Origin: Rheum nobile
Taxonomy: Eukaryota > Streptophyta > Magnoliopsida > Caryophyllales > Polygonaceae
Reading direction: 5' to 3'
Assembly (NCBI GenBank): GCA_027886185.1
Contig: WOAB01000110.1
Span: 310,001 to 374,000 of the forward strand
DNA length: 64,000 bases
Below, in pieces: positions 48,191 through 59,988 of this stretch. The position numbers and the translations under genes are program-made. Under the pieces are notes generated by a model. It worked only from the letters and a program-made list of their open reading frames with translations, did not search any database and had not been told where the DNA came from. Every line of letters starts with the position of its first letter. Position 1 is the stretch's first letter.

Positions 48191-49342
48191 ATAAATATAA
48201 CAATTTATAATATTAATAAAATAATACTTTGTAAGTAAGTGTAAGGAAAAATGTAGTCATGAATCGCATTATTAAATACGAATATACAATTCTTCCTTTA
48301 AAAAAAAATATATACAATTTTTACCAAAAATGAGAGAAAAGCCACCATATTAACATATGTATAAAAGTTGGTACTTGTAATGAGTAGGTTGAAAGCCTTG
48401 CTACAATGCAGTAGTTGATCTATTAAATTTATGCTTTGTTTTGAATTGCTACAATGCAGTAGTTAAATTATGTTGTCATGTCGAATTTTCTAACGGCAGT
48501 GTCAACATTCGTCATTTAATTTATTAGCAAAAAATCAAAGTTGAACAATATCCCCTTCCTGACTTTGTCTAGCTAGGTAGTTTTAATTTATAGGAAGTGG
48601 GTGAATTTGGTCAAAACTGGTGCAGTTAGTTCATCATTTATCAACAATAGGGGTTAATATTAGGGGTTTGTTTGATAAAGTCATTTATAGTAATTTTATT
48701 TTTATAAAGATGTTTATTAAAAATAAATATTTGTAATGCTTTGGAATTTGTAAAATAATACCTCACAATTTACTATAAAAAGGAATTTATAACTGTATTT
48801 TACCAAACATCATTAAATCAAAAAAGTTTTTAATCACAAAAATATCATTATAAATTAGTATAACAAATAAATCCTATTTCGACCGAAAGAGCAAGAATTA
48901 TATGACCAAAATTTTAAAAAGAAAAGAATTATATGAACGAGTACCACACCAAGTTTTCAATTTTCTAATGTAGGACATATCTTCTTCTTTTTTTAAATGT
49001 TTTTTGTCAAATGGGTGGCACCTTTTTGCTATGAATGATACATATATCAATATATGGATAATCATCCACCTAGAATATATTAATTGGAGGTGAAAATGTT
49101 TTTCTATCGACCAATATCTTTAAATTACACGAGTTATCCTACACGTACGTTATATTAAATCATCTATAATTCAGATGAAGTGGTCCATCAATCTATACAA
49201 GTTTAAACACCTACTAATATAATGTCCACTAGTATTTGAAGCCATTTCCATATATTAATTAACTAGTTAATTCATAGCTATATTAAAATATGGATTTACT
49301 TACAACTAATTACATCGTCAGTCAATTTATCTTCTATATATA

Positions 49343-49380
49343 CTAGATATTCATGCCCGTACTAAGCACGTAATAGACTT
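49343..49380 (-). mobile_element. Helitron-like 3' terminus (CTAG type)
   Basis: The minus strand reads CGTGC-TTA-GTACG (an imperfect hairpin), then a short AT-rich stretch ending CTAG and T. It resembles the terminus at 9755. The body to the right could not be delimited. Confidence 0.45.
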
Positions 49381-52300
49381 TTTTTATATTAATATAATTT
49401 ATAATTTTTGTTTTGTTTATTTTAAAACTTTAAGATTAATTTAAGAATTATTAAATGTTAACGTAACATGGAAATAATTTTCGAAATTAAAAATTAACAA
49501 AAAAGATAAGGGAAAGAATGTTGAATTTTCAAGTTTTATATTAAAGAATGTTTATTTTTGATATATATGAAATTAATATGGAAAAACTAAAATAGAGATT
49601 TATATCTAACATTCTTTTTTCTTTTAAAAGTAATAAAATTTTTATAGCTTCAAGGATGTTGAAATGGAAGTATGAAGATTTTTTTCAAAAGACGTCGTCA
49701 CAAATAATTATTAGCAATTATCTCGTGTATATTTTGACAATATTAAAAATTATAATATGTTTTTATTTCCATTTTTTGGCGTAATAGAGTTTCTTGAGTC
49801 TTTATAATGAAAGTAAAATTAGTCTTTAGAAGCTACACTAATTAATAATTGATATTGGACATTACATCATTATTTACGTTCATAATAATTTTACTTTTGA
49901 TTCTATAAATGATCACAATTCGCAATGCAACATAAATAGTAAGTTTGCACTTTCGTACATTATATAACATGATCATGCAAAACATATAAATTATTAAATC
50001 CAGATTAACTTTTAACATAAGCGTAGACATGAATTTTGCAATTTAGATAATTGACCAATGTAACTTCTCCATAAATTTTAAACTTATTCCATTGTGATCT
50101 TGTAAACTTCTTATGTCTTTATTAGTTTTTTTATCATGACTTTTTTTGTTTGAATTGAATGTTGGGCTATTAAATCTTCATTATATTCACATTTATAATT
50201 ATTTTTTTCCTTATTTACAAAGAAACTCAATACATAAATGATGTGGAATGACAGAATATGTCGGACAAAGTGGTTAAACATGCATGGTCACTTACATTCA
50301 AATTCAAGAAATTAAGAAAATCAGGACCTAAATATTTTTAATGCAAAATAACTTTCTAAATCAGTGTACCTATTTTTCATTTCAACTAAATAACTAACCT
50401 TTATATAAAGGAATCTTAAAAAAATTATTATAAATTTGTCAAAAGGTAAAAATATTAATTGAAGCAACATATACATCATAAAAGATTTGAGCATGTAATA
50501 TTATATATCGTAAATAGCCACTTTAACTATTGATTCTAAATACTTAAAAAAGCTATTGATTATAAATAGGATAAAAGTAAATAAATAAATAAACATATAT
50601 ATCTAGATTTTTATACAACCTAACATTATTAATAGAAAATGGTATATCTATAGATAAAAATAGAATTTTAAAATGTATTGAAAAATGAATTTATTCCATA
50701 TGTATATCGGTATATGTCTTAAGTCATAACACATACATGGGGTCAAATATCAAAGTAAATGATAATGCAAAAGAAAATAAAATGATCTTATTTGACATTT
50801 CTTCTATAATGTTATTTTTATATTCAAAAAAATCAAAATAATTAATAGTAATCTGGTATTTTTTCCAATTTTTAATTGTTTTTTCTCTTTGGTTTATGTT
50901 TACTAATTTTAAAATTTATATTTAATTGATCTTTATCTAATGAAACATTAATAAAAATATATGAGCTGGAAATCATTTTATTACTCTTATGTAAAACTAT
51001 ATTATGTTTTGTACTATAAAGAATAGAATACTTTAATATACTTCAGTATTGAAATTGCAATCTGGTGTTATGATAAAATGAAGTTTGTACCCATTTTATT
51101 CTACATTTTGTATTTCTAAATCATTTTGAGTAAATATTTCACATTTTATTGTCAAATTTAGAGGTTTAACATGGTGTGAATTTAATAATTATGAATTCAT
51201 GATATCATTTTGTATTTATTTAAATATTAACCATAATTAAGCAGATTATTAGGCACTATATATACTAATGTATTTATTAGTTACATGTTTGCACAATTAA
51301 GTAGCATATATATGCTAATTCAATGTTTTTTAGTTATTTTTCCATAATTTAATGTACGTTAGATTTTTTAATTTTATTAATAGGTTGACATGTTAATGTT
51401 ATTTTTATATTCGTTGAGATCAAAATAATTATAAATCATCCGATAATTCTATAATGTTATTGTGTACCTACTCTCAATGTGTTTGTTAGTTTTGTTAAAG
51501 AATTAATAACTTTCTTATCAAGTTGTTACATTTATAGTATTGTTTTTTTTACATTTCTATTTATTAATAACTTTTATGAGTAAGAAAATTGAGGTATTTG
51601 AAGTCTGGTTGGCCTTATGATTATTTATATCAATATAATAAGGATTTCGATGATACTTCCCTAGAATTCGGACAATTTTTTCATATGTTCATAGTATCAT
51701 AAAAGAATTGATTTTTATTTTTTTCTTAAGAAAAAGGGAGAATGAAAGTTTCCATTGTTAAAATGATCAATGATATTTTGGATTTAATGGGAATAAAAAT
51801 GAACAAAAAAACAATGGGTTATTTTTTAAAAATATATTTTGTAGTCAATTTACTATTTTATATTGTGATATTGTAAGCTAAAATGTATTGTATCAATCAA
51901 AAGTAATATTTCAAAATGCAAGTCTTAAAATATATACTTATGAAGCAAATATATTTTTTTTTGTCAAAAGCAAATAAAAGAATATGAGCATACATTTTTT
52001 TTGCATAGCAATGCGTACAATAATGTAAGAAAAAACAGAACAAAAAAGTATAGATAAAGAGATTGAGGAAATTAAATTAAAGTGCCTCATATTGTAGTGA
52101 TTTGTTACACAAAGTCAATCACAAATGGGATTGCAATTTCACTTCGATACTAATTGATGATGATAATAGTAGTAGAAAGTTGATTATGCGTGCCATGTTT
52201 GATGCTTGTGTTCTACCCCCTCCCATGCAATACCAGTTATATAAATAAGTGTTATGTTCGAAATATTAATAGACGTTTGATTTAGAATAGTTTTGGAATA

Positions 52301-52479
52301 TGAATGGGTAGATATTGTTATTGAAATTAATATATGACCAACAAATAAGTAACATAATTTGAGTACTAATTAGTAATCAAAATATAATTGGATTAAAGGT
52401 CAAACAATCAAGCATACAACCCTTGGAGATCAGATGGAAACTGTTTTAATTGTCAAAATTGATGGAAGGTAAAATGTGA

Positions 52480-53020
52480 AACACAATTAAGATTGAAGGT
52501 TAAAAAATGAGCATTGATTGTTCAAAAAGTCTTCTTTATATGTTTATAGATAGATATAGATTGATCGTGTACATTAGAATTTGAAAGATATAACAAATGG
52601 ATTGTAATTGAGAAATTGTGTAATTTGAAGACTAAATAATGAGTTTTTAATTGGACAATAACTTTTATAACGCTAAGTTTTTTTATTGAATGTGTACATT
52701 AGAATTTGAAAGATTTAACAAATGATTTGTAATTAAAAAATTATTTTATTTAGAGGCTAAATTAATGAATCATTAATTGGACATAAGCTCTATTTTATAT
52801 GTAGAAGATAGATAGATATAAAGATTTGGGTAACTAATTAATATAAACAAAAAAATAATAAAAGATAAAATAATAAAACAAAGTTGTTAAGAAGGGGGAT
52901 TGAATCCTAGACCTTTTGTATTATGAAAGTGTTTTTAACCATTGAGCTATATTAGAAAATATAGTTTGTAATGAAAGATTAACAAAAAATAAGAGATAAT
53001 TTCTCATATTTATTGATCAT
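52480..53020 (-). repeat. inverted copy of the tRNA-headed dispersed repeat
   Basis: This segment matches 22916-23500 on the opposite strand, including the tRNA-like head (about 52893-52953 on the minus strand) and two copies of the body unit around GTACATTAGAATTTGAAAGA. The two loci are about 30 kb apart and have diverged by many substitutions and small indels. Confidence 0.55.
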
Positions 53021-53065
53021 TAATTACACCCTTAGTCTACTTTATATATTTATAGATAGATACTA

Positions 53066-53560
53066 AAGAAGATGTCTAAATCCTACGTGTCGTCATCACG
53101 TTCAATTCGCCCATGTGTCATTACACATCCAATCATAATTCACCACATCATCCATCATTTTAGAAAAAAATATAATAGTGGTCCAATTTAATTATATCTA
53201 AAACTTATTTAATCAAATAAATTTAATTAAAAAAATCCATCCAACTGAGGGTTTATTTGGATTACGCATTATCTGACATTATAATGTCAAAAACTGGCAT
53301 TATAATATCGTTTTTGGCATTATAATGTCAGATAATGCGTAATCCAAACAGACCCTTAAGTTCCCAAAAGATATTATAAAAATCAATTCTTTTAATATAT
53401 TTATTAGTTAAATTTATTAGTTGATGAAATTATTTAATCCATCTATATCTATATATACACTAAAAGAAAGACTTAAATCCTACGTGTCGACACCACGTTC
53501 AATTGACTTATGCCTCATCAGTCATCAACATCTAATCATCATTCACCACATCATCCATTC
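53066..53560 (+). mobile_element. two Helitron-like 5' ends in direct order
   Basis: Two related blocks start near 53077 (GATACTAAAGAAGATG) and near 53449 (TCTATATATACACTAAAAGA). Each continues with TAAATCCTACGTGTCG, CACGTTCAATT and CACCACATCATCCAT. The TC start and the CTACGTGTCG word are shared with the elements at 6604 and 55011. Matching 3' ends were not identified, so these are probably truncated or nested copies. Confidence 0.45.
53249..53355. mobile_element. 107-bp near-perfect hairpin (foldback MITE)
   Basis: The left arm begins GGGTTTATTTGGATTACGCA and continues TTATCTGACATTATAATG. The right arm is its inverse, with two mismatches in the outer 12 bp over about 38 bp. The loop holds another CATTATAATA-type word. 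The ends resemble PIF/Harbinger termini (GGGTCTGTTTGG). There is no clear 3-bp target duplication (TGA on the left, TTA on the right). It is non-coding. Confidence 0.65.
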
Positions 53561-53738
53561 TTTTAAAAAAGATAAAATAGTGGGTCCATAACAATAATAA
53601 ATTACAAAAAATATAAAGATACTCAAAAATTTTAATATATATTAAATATTTTAAAGTATTTATTTTATGAATATGTTTTATGATTACATCAATTCTCTAA
53701 ATTCTATTTCAAATTTTTCCTATTTTCTTTTAAAAATA

Positions 53739-54390
53739 TCTACAAAGTGATATTATCAATAATTAAAACATACAAATTAGTTACCCAATAAAATATACTA
53801 CTACAAGCTCTCTATCAACATGTACTACAGACTCTTAATCACTACAAATCCCTTAGTTTCTCCTTCACTCATTTTTTTTATGGTTTTTCTATCTTATTAA
53901 TTTCAATTAACAGATATTAGTTTTTTCTTTATTTTACTTAATTGAATAACCAATCTCTTTAGTACAAAATTGTCAAAATTGATATCTGTACAAAGTTATA
54001 TTATCAATAATTAAAAAATACAAATTAGTTACCAAATAAAATCTACTACTACAAGCTCTCTATCAACATGTACTATGCACTCTTAGTGACTTCAAATCCC
54101 TTAGGCTTCGTTTGACGGGTATATTTATAAAGAATTTTTTAGCTAAAAAATACTTTTTATTGAAAAGATTTTTTTGAATTTTGAAATTTAAGAGACATGA
54201 AAAAATGTGAAGAGAGTAAAAAAGGTACTTTTAACAAAAAAAAAGTCTTTATAAGTAGAATGCCAAACAAACCCTGGTTTTTTCTTCACTAATTTCTTTC
54301 ACGGTTTTTCCATCTTATTAATTTCAATCAACAGATATTAGTTTTTTGTTTATTTTACTTAATTGAATAACCAATCTCTTTAGTACAAAA
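53739..54390 (+). repeat. tandem duplication, second copy split by a MITE
   Basis: The first unit is about 53739-53970 and the second about 53985-54390. They share ATTACAAATTAGTTACC-like, CTACTACAAGCTCTCTATCA, TTAACAGATATTAG-like and TTGAATAACCAATCTCTTTA words in the same order. The second unit is longer because of the insert at 54104-54274. It is AT-rich and non-coding. Confidence 0.7.
54104..54274. mobile_element. small MITE inside the second duplicated unit
   Basis: The insert runs from GGCTTCGTTTGAC to GCCAAACAAACCC, imperfect inverted ends (10 of 13). The first duplicated unit lacks it at the same place (AAATCCCTTAG directly followed by a TTTCTCCTTC-type sequence), so an empty site exists 240 bp away. 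The target duplication is at best 3 bp with one change. Confidence 0.6.
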
Positions 54391-55010
54391 TTTTTAAAAT
54401 TGCTATGGAGCCCAAAAATATACTCCGTATAAAGGAGAGATGAAAAATTTAATCATAATCCATCATCCATCCTTTTAAAAAAAATCTTAAGTTCCAAAAA
54501 TATATTACAAAAAGTAATTATTTCGATAAATTTATTAGTTAAGACTTGAGATCGTGAAATTAATTATCATAAGATAAGAATATATACAGATAAAATGTCA
54601 CGATGTCAATTCAACGTAAACATTTTGTGTTAAAACTTTTTAGTTATGATCAGTGACATTACTAGACTCATGAATTTATAAAGATCTCTTTAATACTTGG
54701 TTGCACATTTCTTAATGTGACCAGTTATAATAATTTCAGTTATCCATACAATAATGGTCTGTGCTTATGGATGTAATTGAGAATTATTTTATACATGAAA
54801 AATAGTTTTGAAATTCAGTTTAGAAAAAACAATATTTTAAAGTAAGTATGTAATTTTGACAAAAAAGTATGTTATTTTAAAAAACAAGATATATTTGTGC
54901 TTTGCAAATTGTTCTTTAATCTTTCTTTAATGAAATATGTTGAGAGAGAGAAAAAAATCTTGCAAAACCGTAAATCTAATACATCTATATCTATCTATCT
55001 ATATCTATCT
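54391..55010. other. AT-rich DNA, no gene seen
   Basis: No credible open frame was found. A segment at about 54450-54545 resembles part of 53140-53410. A TATC-type microsatellite (ATCTATATCTATCT) at about 54981-55010 abuts the Helitron start. Confidence 0.45.
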
Positions 55011-55479
55011 TCTATATACTACTACTAAAGTCGCAATTATCTCTCCTACGTGTCGTTCATCTAAGTATGTCACGATATCAAATAATTATGTATATTTACC
55101 TATTCACCCTTATTCTATTTATATTTTATTTTATCTTTTATTTATACAAATTTCCTAAATTACTACTCCAAAATATTTCTCATTGTACATGATAATTCCG
55201 CACTTACCAAAAATATTATTCTCATACTTAATTAGTGTCCATAATATAATATGTACGTTAATGGTCCGTAAACTCTATTATAAAGATATATATATATATA
55301 TAAAAATAGATGCTTCGTAAATAGTTAACGTTATACGGTTCATCCACCGACATACATATAATTATGCACTTTAATTTTCTTATATAATTTTCTTTTATAT
55401 TTTGCCTACTATAAACAAATTTAAATTCATTCTTAAAATATATAACCATATCCGTGCAAGGCACGGGGACACATGCTAG
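55011..55479 (+). mobile_element. non-autonomous Helitron with canonical ends
   Basis: It starts TCTATATACTACTACTAAAG and ends with a CCGTGC-AAG-GCACGG hairpin followed nine bases later by CTAG, with T next. These are the defining Helitron ends. There is no target duplication, as expected. The interior is closely related to 6604-7310 (shared CTTACCAAAAATATTATT and GGTTCATCCACC words). It carries no gene. Confidence 0.78.
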
Positions 55480-56126
55480 TATCTACTATATTCATTATAA
55501 AATATATTGTTTATTTATTGGTGAATATTGTTGTTTCATTAGAGATCTTCAAAAGTGATTTTAGTTTGTCAATTACTATGTCATCTTTCGTGTTGTTATC
55601 TTCTGCGTATATTTCCGAGCTTAATCAATTGAGTAGAATTTATAAATTAACTTAATTTTTTTCTTTCTTTGACGAGGTTATATATACAGACAACTTCTAC
55701 ACCGACTAATAATATCCCCTCTATTTTAAACAATGTTATTTGAAAAAGATGTCTTTAATATATACATCGGAGCCAAGAGCAAAATAGATATATAGACAAA
55801 GAGCTTACGTTTATTCTTTCTTTGACGAGGTTATATATACAGACAAATAGATATGTGCAATCCTCACCAATCTCCAGATCTTGAAACCATGACAAAATAG
55901 TCTGCAACACCATTTTTTTGGAAGAATTCAGTATTTTCCAGTAAATGCAGAAATCATATACAATGTTAAAACTGAAAGTACACCAATTATTTTCAGATGG
56001 GGTTTAAATTTTGTTGTATTCAAAACTGATTCTATTTCATCAATTCATAAATTCATTTTATGTTGTAATTCAGATTTTATTTTGATGTTAATATAAATAC
56101 TGAAAATTGTTTAATCTGAATTGTAG
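55480..56126. other. upstream region of the RPA-like gene
   Basis: A 33-bp direct repeat containing TTTGACGAGGTTATATATAC starts at 55661 and 55813. The sequence TAATCTGAATTGTAG directly before the ATG at 56127 could be a splice acceptor, so the 5' untranslated region may contain an intron. No other coding region is seen. Confidence 0.4.
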
Positions 56127-58496
56127 ATGTCAAAAATTATACAGCACGTGAAGGATATTACAGGTATCCAAGGTAATCGTGAACTTAAGGTTCGTGTGAT
56201 CCGTTTATTTAAAGTTCCAAAGAAAGACGATCCAACTCAATACGGAACGACTGAACTAATTCTAATGGATGAGCAGGTACTGATTAGTAGTTTAAATGTT
56301 AACAGATTGCTTTGTGTATTTACAAAATTGTGTGCCTAATCTTGCAATTAAATTCAATTCTGTGATTAGAATTCTGTGATATCATTTTTCAGGGTGACAA
56401 AATCCATGCAGTCATTAAAGAAGCTTTCATGGTTAGCTTATCTTTATTAAAAGAAAGAGGTGCTTATTTGATTTCAAATTTCGGAGTTGTCCTATATGAT
56501 ATACCATTTAAGTTTTCTGATCACAAGTATAAGGTCATATTTTATCGCAACACTACCGTTAAACTATGTTCGACCATTTCTGTTCCTGTTCATGCATTCA
56601 ACTTTACTGCATTTGAAAAAATCCTCGACGAGTCATTGGATAAAGGATTTCTTTATGGTAAGTTGTTTTTGAATATTTTCATATTAAAATCATTTAACTA
56701 TTTTGTTTTTATGTGTACAATATGCTTCATTAATATTGTACATTTTATATGTAGATGTTATTGGTCAATTGGTTGGAATCGGTAATCAAATAGTTACCTT
56801 TACTAAAAGCAATGGCAAAGATGGTAAAAGAATTAATTTGCAATTAATGGATGCAAGGTATTAAATAGTTATCATTTTTTATTAATTTTTAATATCATTA
56901 CACAAAATAAACATTTTCTGTTAATCAAAATGATGATTTCTAACTTTTATTTTGTTTATATCACAGTAACAATATCATTAATTGTACTCTATGGGATGAT
57001 TTTGTTGATTTATGTCGTCCATTTATTGGCGCATCAAATCAAAATACGGTCGTTGTTATAGTTCAGTTCGCGAAGCTTGGGAAATGGAATAATTCACCTA
57101 ATGTGTCAAATGGATATTATGGCACAAGGGTGTATTTTGACGATGAAAGTATTAGGGAAATTTCAAAGTTCAAGGAAATGTATATTCTGATTTTGTATTT
57201 TTACATATCTATTTCTGAAATTGTTTTGATATTTGGTTATATTAATTGTAAATAATTTACTATATTGTTTCTTAAACTTTAGTATATCAAAATAATCTGC
57301 TTCAAAAGGTGGTAATAGTTGTGTACAACTATCAAGTGAGCGATCATATTCTTCTACTGATATTTTCTTGGATGTGAGTGCAAGAAAAACCTTGGATGAA
57401 CTTTATGAACATCTTCATGAGCGTGGAACGGTAAGTTAAGAATAATTGAATTTATAAACATTTTATATACAAATATAAAGTTTTCATGATTATTTATGAG
57501 TTTTTAAGGTTATTTAATTTTTATTACAATGATCATTACTACAGGTTATCCAAGCTATTGTTCTTGCCACCATTGACCATATTGAAGATTCATTTGGATG
57601 GTACTATAATTCATGCAAACGGTGTAAAAGCAAAGTGCAAGCACAAGAAGAACAATTTTGGTGCAGGAAATGTGATGCATTAGTGAAATATGCAATTCCT
57701 AGGTAATGAATTTACGATAAAATGAATTTTACTGGTTTTTGTTTATTTAGTTATTTATATATGTTTTATTCTGTGCAGATTTTGTATTCAAGTTAATGTT
57801 ATAGATGGATCCAGGACTGCTCAACTGACTATCTTTGATAGAGAAACTACTCATTTTTTAAAGAAATCAGTCACAAGCATTATTGAGTCAAAAGATAAGG
57901 TAATTTTTTTGGTTTAAAATTAAGTTTATAAATGTGATGTGATACGTATAATATGATTCTGACTTCATTAATTCATTTGTTCTCTTTTTTATTTTCAGGA
58001 TGAGGACATTAGTATCATCCCAGACGATCTAAATGTGTTGTTAAATAAAAAAATGTTGTTTAGGGTTCTCATTTCCCAATTTAATATTAGTAGACTTTCA
58101 TCTGCTACGGCATACACAGTAACAAACATGCCGGATGATTTGACTTTGATTGAAAAGCTTGAACAATGCAGTTTAGAATCAGAGGTATGCATTCTTCATT
58201 TTATTTGTTGTTATTTTCAAATTTGGGTTCTTGAATTGATCCAAGTTTTTTGCTTATTATAGGAAAATCAGGCATCACTCGATGTGGAGACTGATGAGGT
58301 GTCAAAAGTGTCATCAAATGAAATGGCGACACCCCGTAAGCGCGAGTATATAAACATTAATGATGAGGAAGAAAATAGCAAATCTGAGGAGGAGAGTGCT
58401 AAATCTGAAGATAGTCATATTATGAATCATGGCAATGGATCAACCACAAAGAGGAGGGTTACTCTAAAGAAAGTGAATAAGGAAAAGTTAGACTAA
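56127..58496 (+). pseudogene. RPA1-like: replication protein A large subunit (RPA1)-like, nine exons, one in-frame stop
   Basis: RPA1 binds single-stranded DNA through OB folds. Exons: 56127-56276, 56393-56657, 56755-56857, 56967-57179, 57283-57430, 57545-57702, 57779-57899, 57999-58184 and 58263-58496. All have GT-AG borders and compatible phases, giving 525 codons before the stop. The N-terminal exons hold a DUF223-type OB fold (YRNTTVKLC; DVIGQLVGIGNQ; NCTLWDDFVD). Exon 6 has the C-terminal zinc ribbon (CKRC...CRKC). The C-terminus is acidic then basic (KRRVTLKKVNK). Exon 5 has an in-frame TAA at 57293-57295, and no alternative acceptor that I could find avoids it while keeping phase. Such short RPA1-like genes are common Helitron cargo. 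Without that stop I would call it intact. Confidence 0.82.
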
Positions 58497-59526
58497 CTTA
58501 TGTTGTTTTTTCTATTATTTGAGCCAGTACACTATTTAGTTTTTCAGAGAGTTAATGTGTTTTGTTTCAGTTTTTACATTGGTATGATGTTGCTAAACCA
58601 TTGAATGAATTTATGTTGGATTTTTCCTTTCATCGTGTTATACTTTTGTGTGGTGAATGTGTTTTGTGCTAAATCATTGAATGAAATTCAATTCAGTCTC
58701 ATAAATACCTAAGGTATTAAATTTGTTGATTAACAATCTGTTATGAATCTGCATTGCAATTTTTTTTATTAACATTCAGTTATTTTTTAAACACTTTGAT
58801 TATTGAAAAACATAACTGAATATGGATAAAATTAAACACTTTTTCATGCTGAGTATTCACATTAAATGATATAGCAGTTATACAATATTATTAATAACAT
58901 TCAGTTATTGAACATTACATAAGTATTCAGAAAAAATGATTAGGCTGAAATAACTCGATGCAGAATATGCTTTGAGATGGTAGTAGAAGAGTGGTTGCTC
59001 TTAATACCCTCGAAGAGCATACTCTGTAGCGAGCAGACTCTGCATAATATGCTTAGGGTGTTTTAACATGCTGTTGTTCTTATGAAAGACCTTAGGGTTG
59101 TTTGTAAAATCCTTTAAGGAATGTATTAAATTAATGTGATAAAATATTACAGAATATGGAAATAAATTGTATATTATTATATACATATGGCCAATATGTC
59201 TCCTTAAATTTGATTTCATGCCTGAAAACTTAAAAAACTGTATCTTTAATTTAAAGTATATCTTTTCAATATGCACATGTACGAATTTTTTTAATTATAT
59301 CTTAAAGTATACATTTTGATACATGTGTCTATAATTGTGATAAGATCTTTTAATTCTTTCTCAAATTTACAACCACAAGTATAATGTATCTATAAATGTG
59401 ATAAGATCTTTTAATTATTTCTAAAAATTGAATACGAGTACTCTATAAAACATAGTCTCTTACTTTGTTTCACACATAACGTTTAGAATCTCATTTTACC
59501 ATTTATATGCTTTTTAAGAATCAGTT
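58497..59526. other. intergenic DNA, no gene seen
   Basis: This is the 3' flank of the RPA-like gene. A duplicated word around AATTGTGATAAGATCTTTTA occurs near 59330 and 59395. A minus-strand frame of 91 codons (59001-59276) is not recognisable. Confidence 0.45.
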
Positions 59527-59987
59527 ATGGTTCATCCTATTGCTCATGACATCTCAGTTCATACTGATGTTGTTTTTCTTTCCGACATGTTACTCGAAAG
59601 CCACTATTTCAGATTTCCACGTATGGCTAATAACTTCCACATGAGAATTTCATTACCTATTGATCTATCTGACGAGGTGAAGTACATCAAGTGTTCGATT
59701 TCTATGCTAATTGGTCTTGCAATTGCTACAGAAAGGTACTGATTTATTTAATATAGGTTTAATACATTATTCCTATAAAAAATCTTTCGTATTCATGTGT
59801 AACTTTAATACAATGTTTTAAACATTCTTTAGATGAAGTTAAGCCATATTTTTTTCATATCCTATCAATGTATTTGTTACAGGTTTAAACATGCTTTAGA
59901 CGAAGTTAATAAGCGATTTTGTCCCTTCATATATGAGAGAGACCCTATTTTGTTCCCGAACAAACAGCTAAACTGTGCAGTTGATAG
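59527..59987 (+). pseudogene. 5' exons of an unrecognised gene broken by a gypsy insertion
   Basis: Two exons fit together: 59527-59735 (MVHPIAHDISVHTD..., donor AAAG|GTACTG) and 59883-59987 (acceptor TTACAG|GTTTAAAC), phase 2, giving ATER-FKHALDEVNKRFCPF. I do not recognise the protein. Within the intron near 59819-59850, a near copy of the exon 2 start (TTTAAACATTCTTTAGATGA) is present, a partial exon duplication. The reading stops where a gypsy LTR begins at 59989. The downstream part appears to continue at 62347. Confidence 0.45.
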
Positions 59988-59988
59988 G

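Larger units (their letters stand above)
47803..52479. other. AT-rich intergenic DNA with Helitron termini
   Basis: There is no gene. Open frames are few and short. The only structures I could support are the two minus-strand Helitron-like 3' ends listed at 48152 and 49343; the remaining DNA is monotonous AT-rich sequence. Confidence 0.5.
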
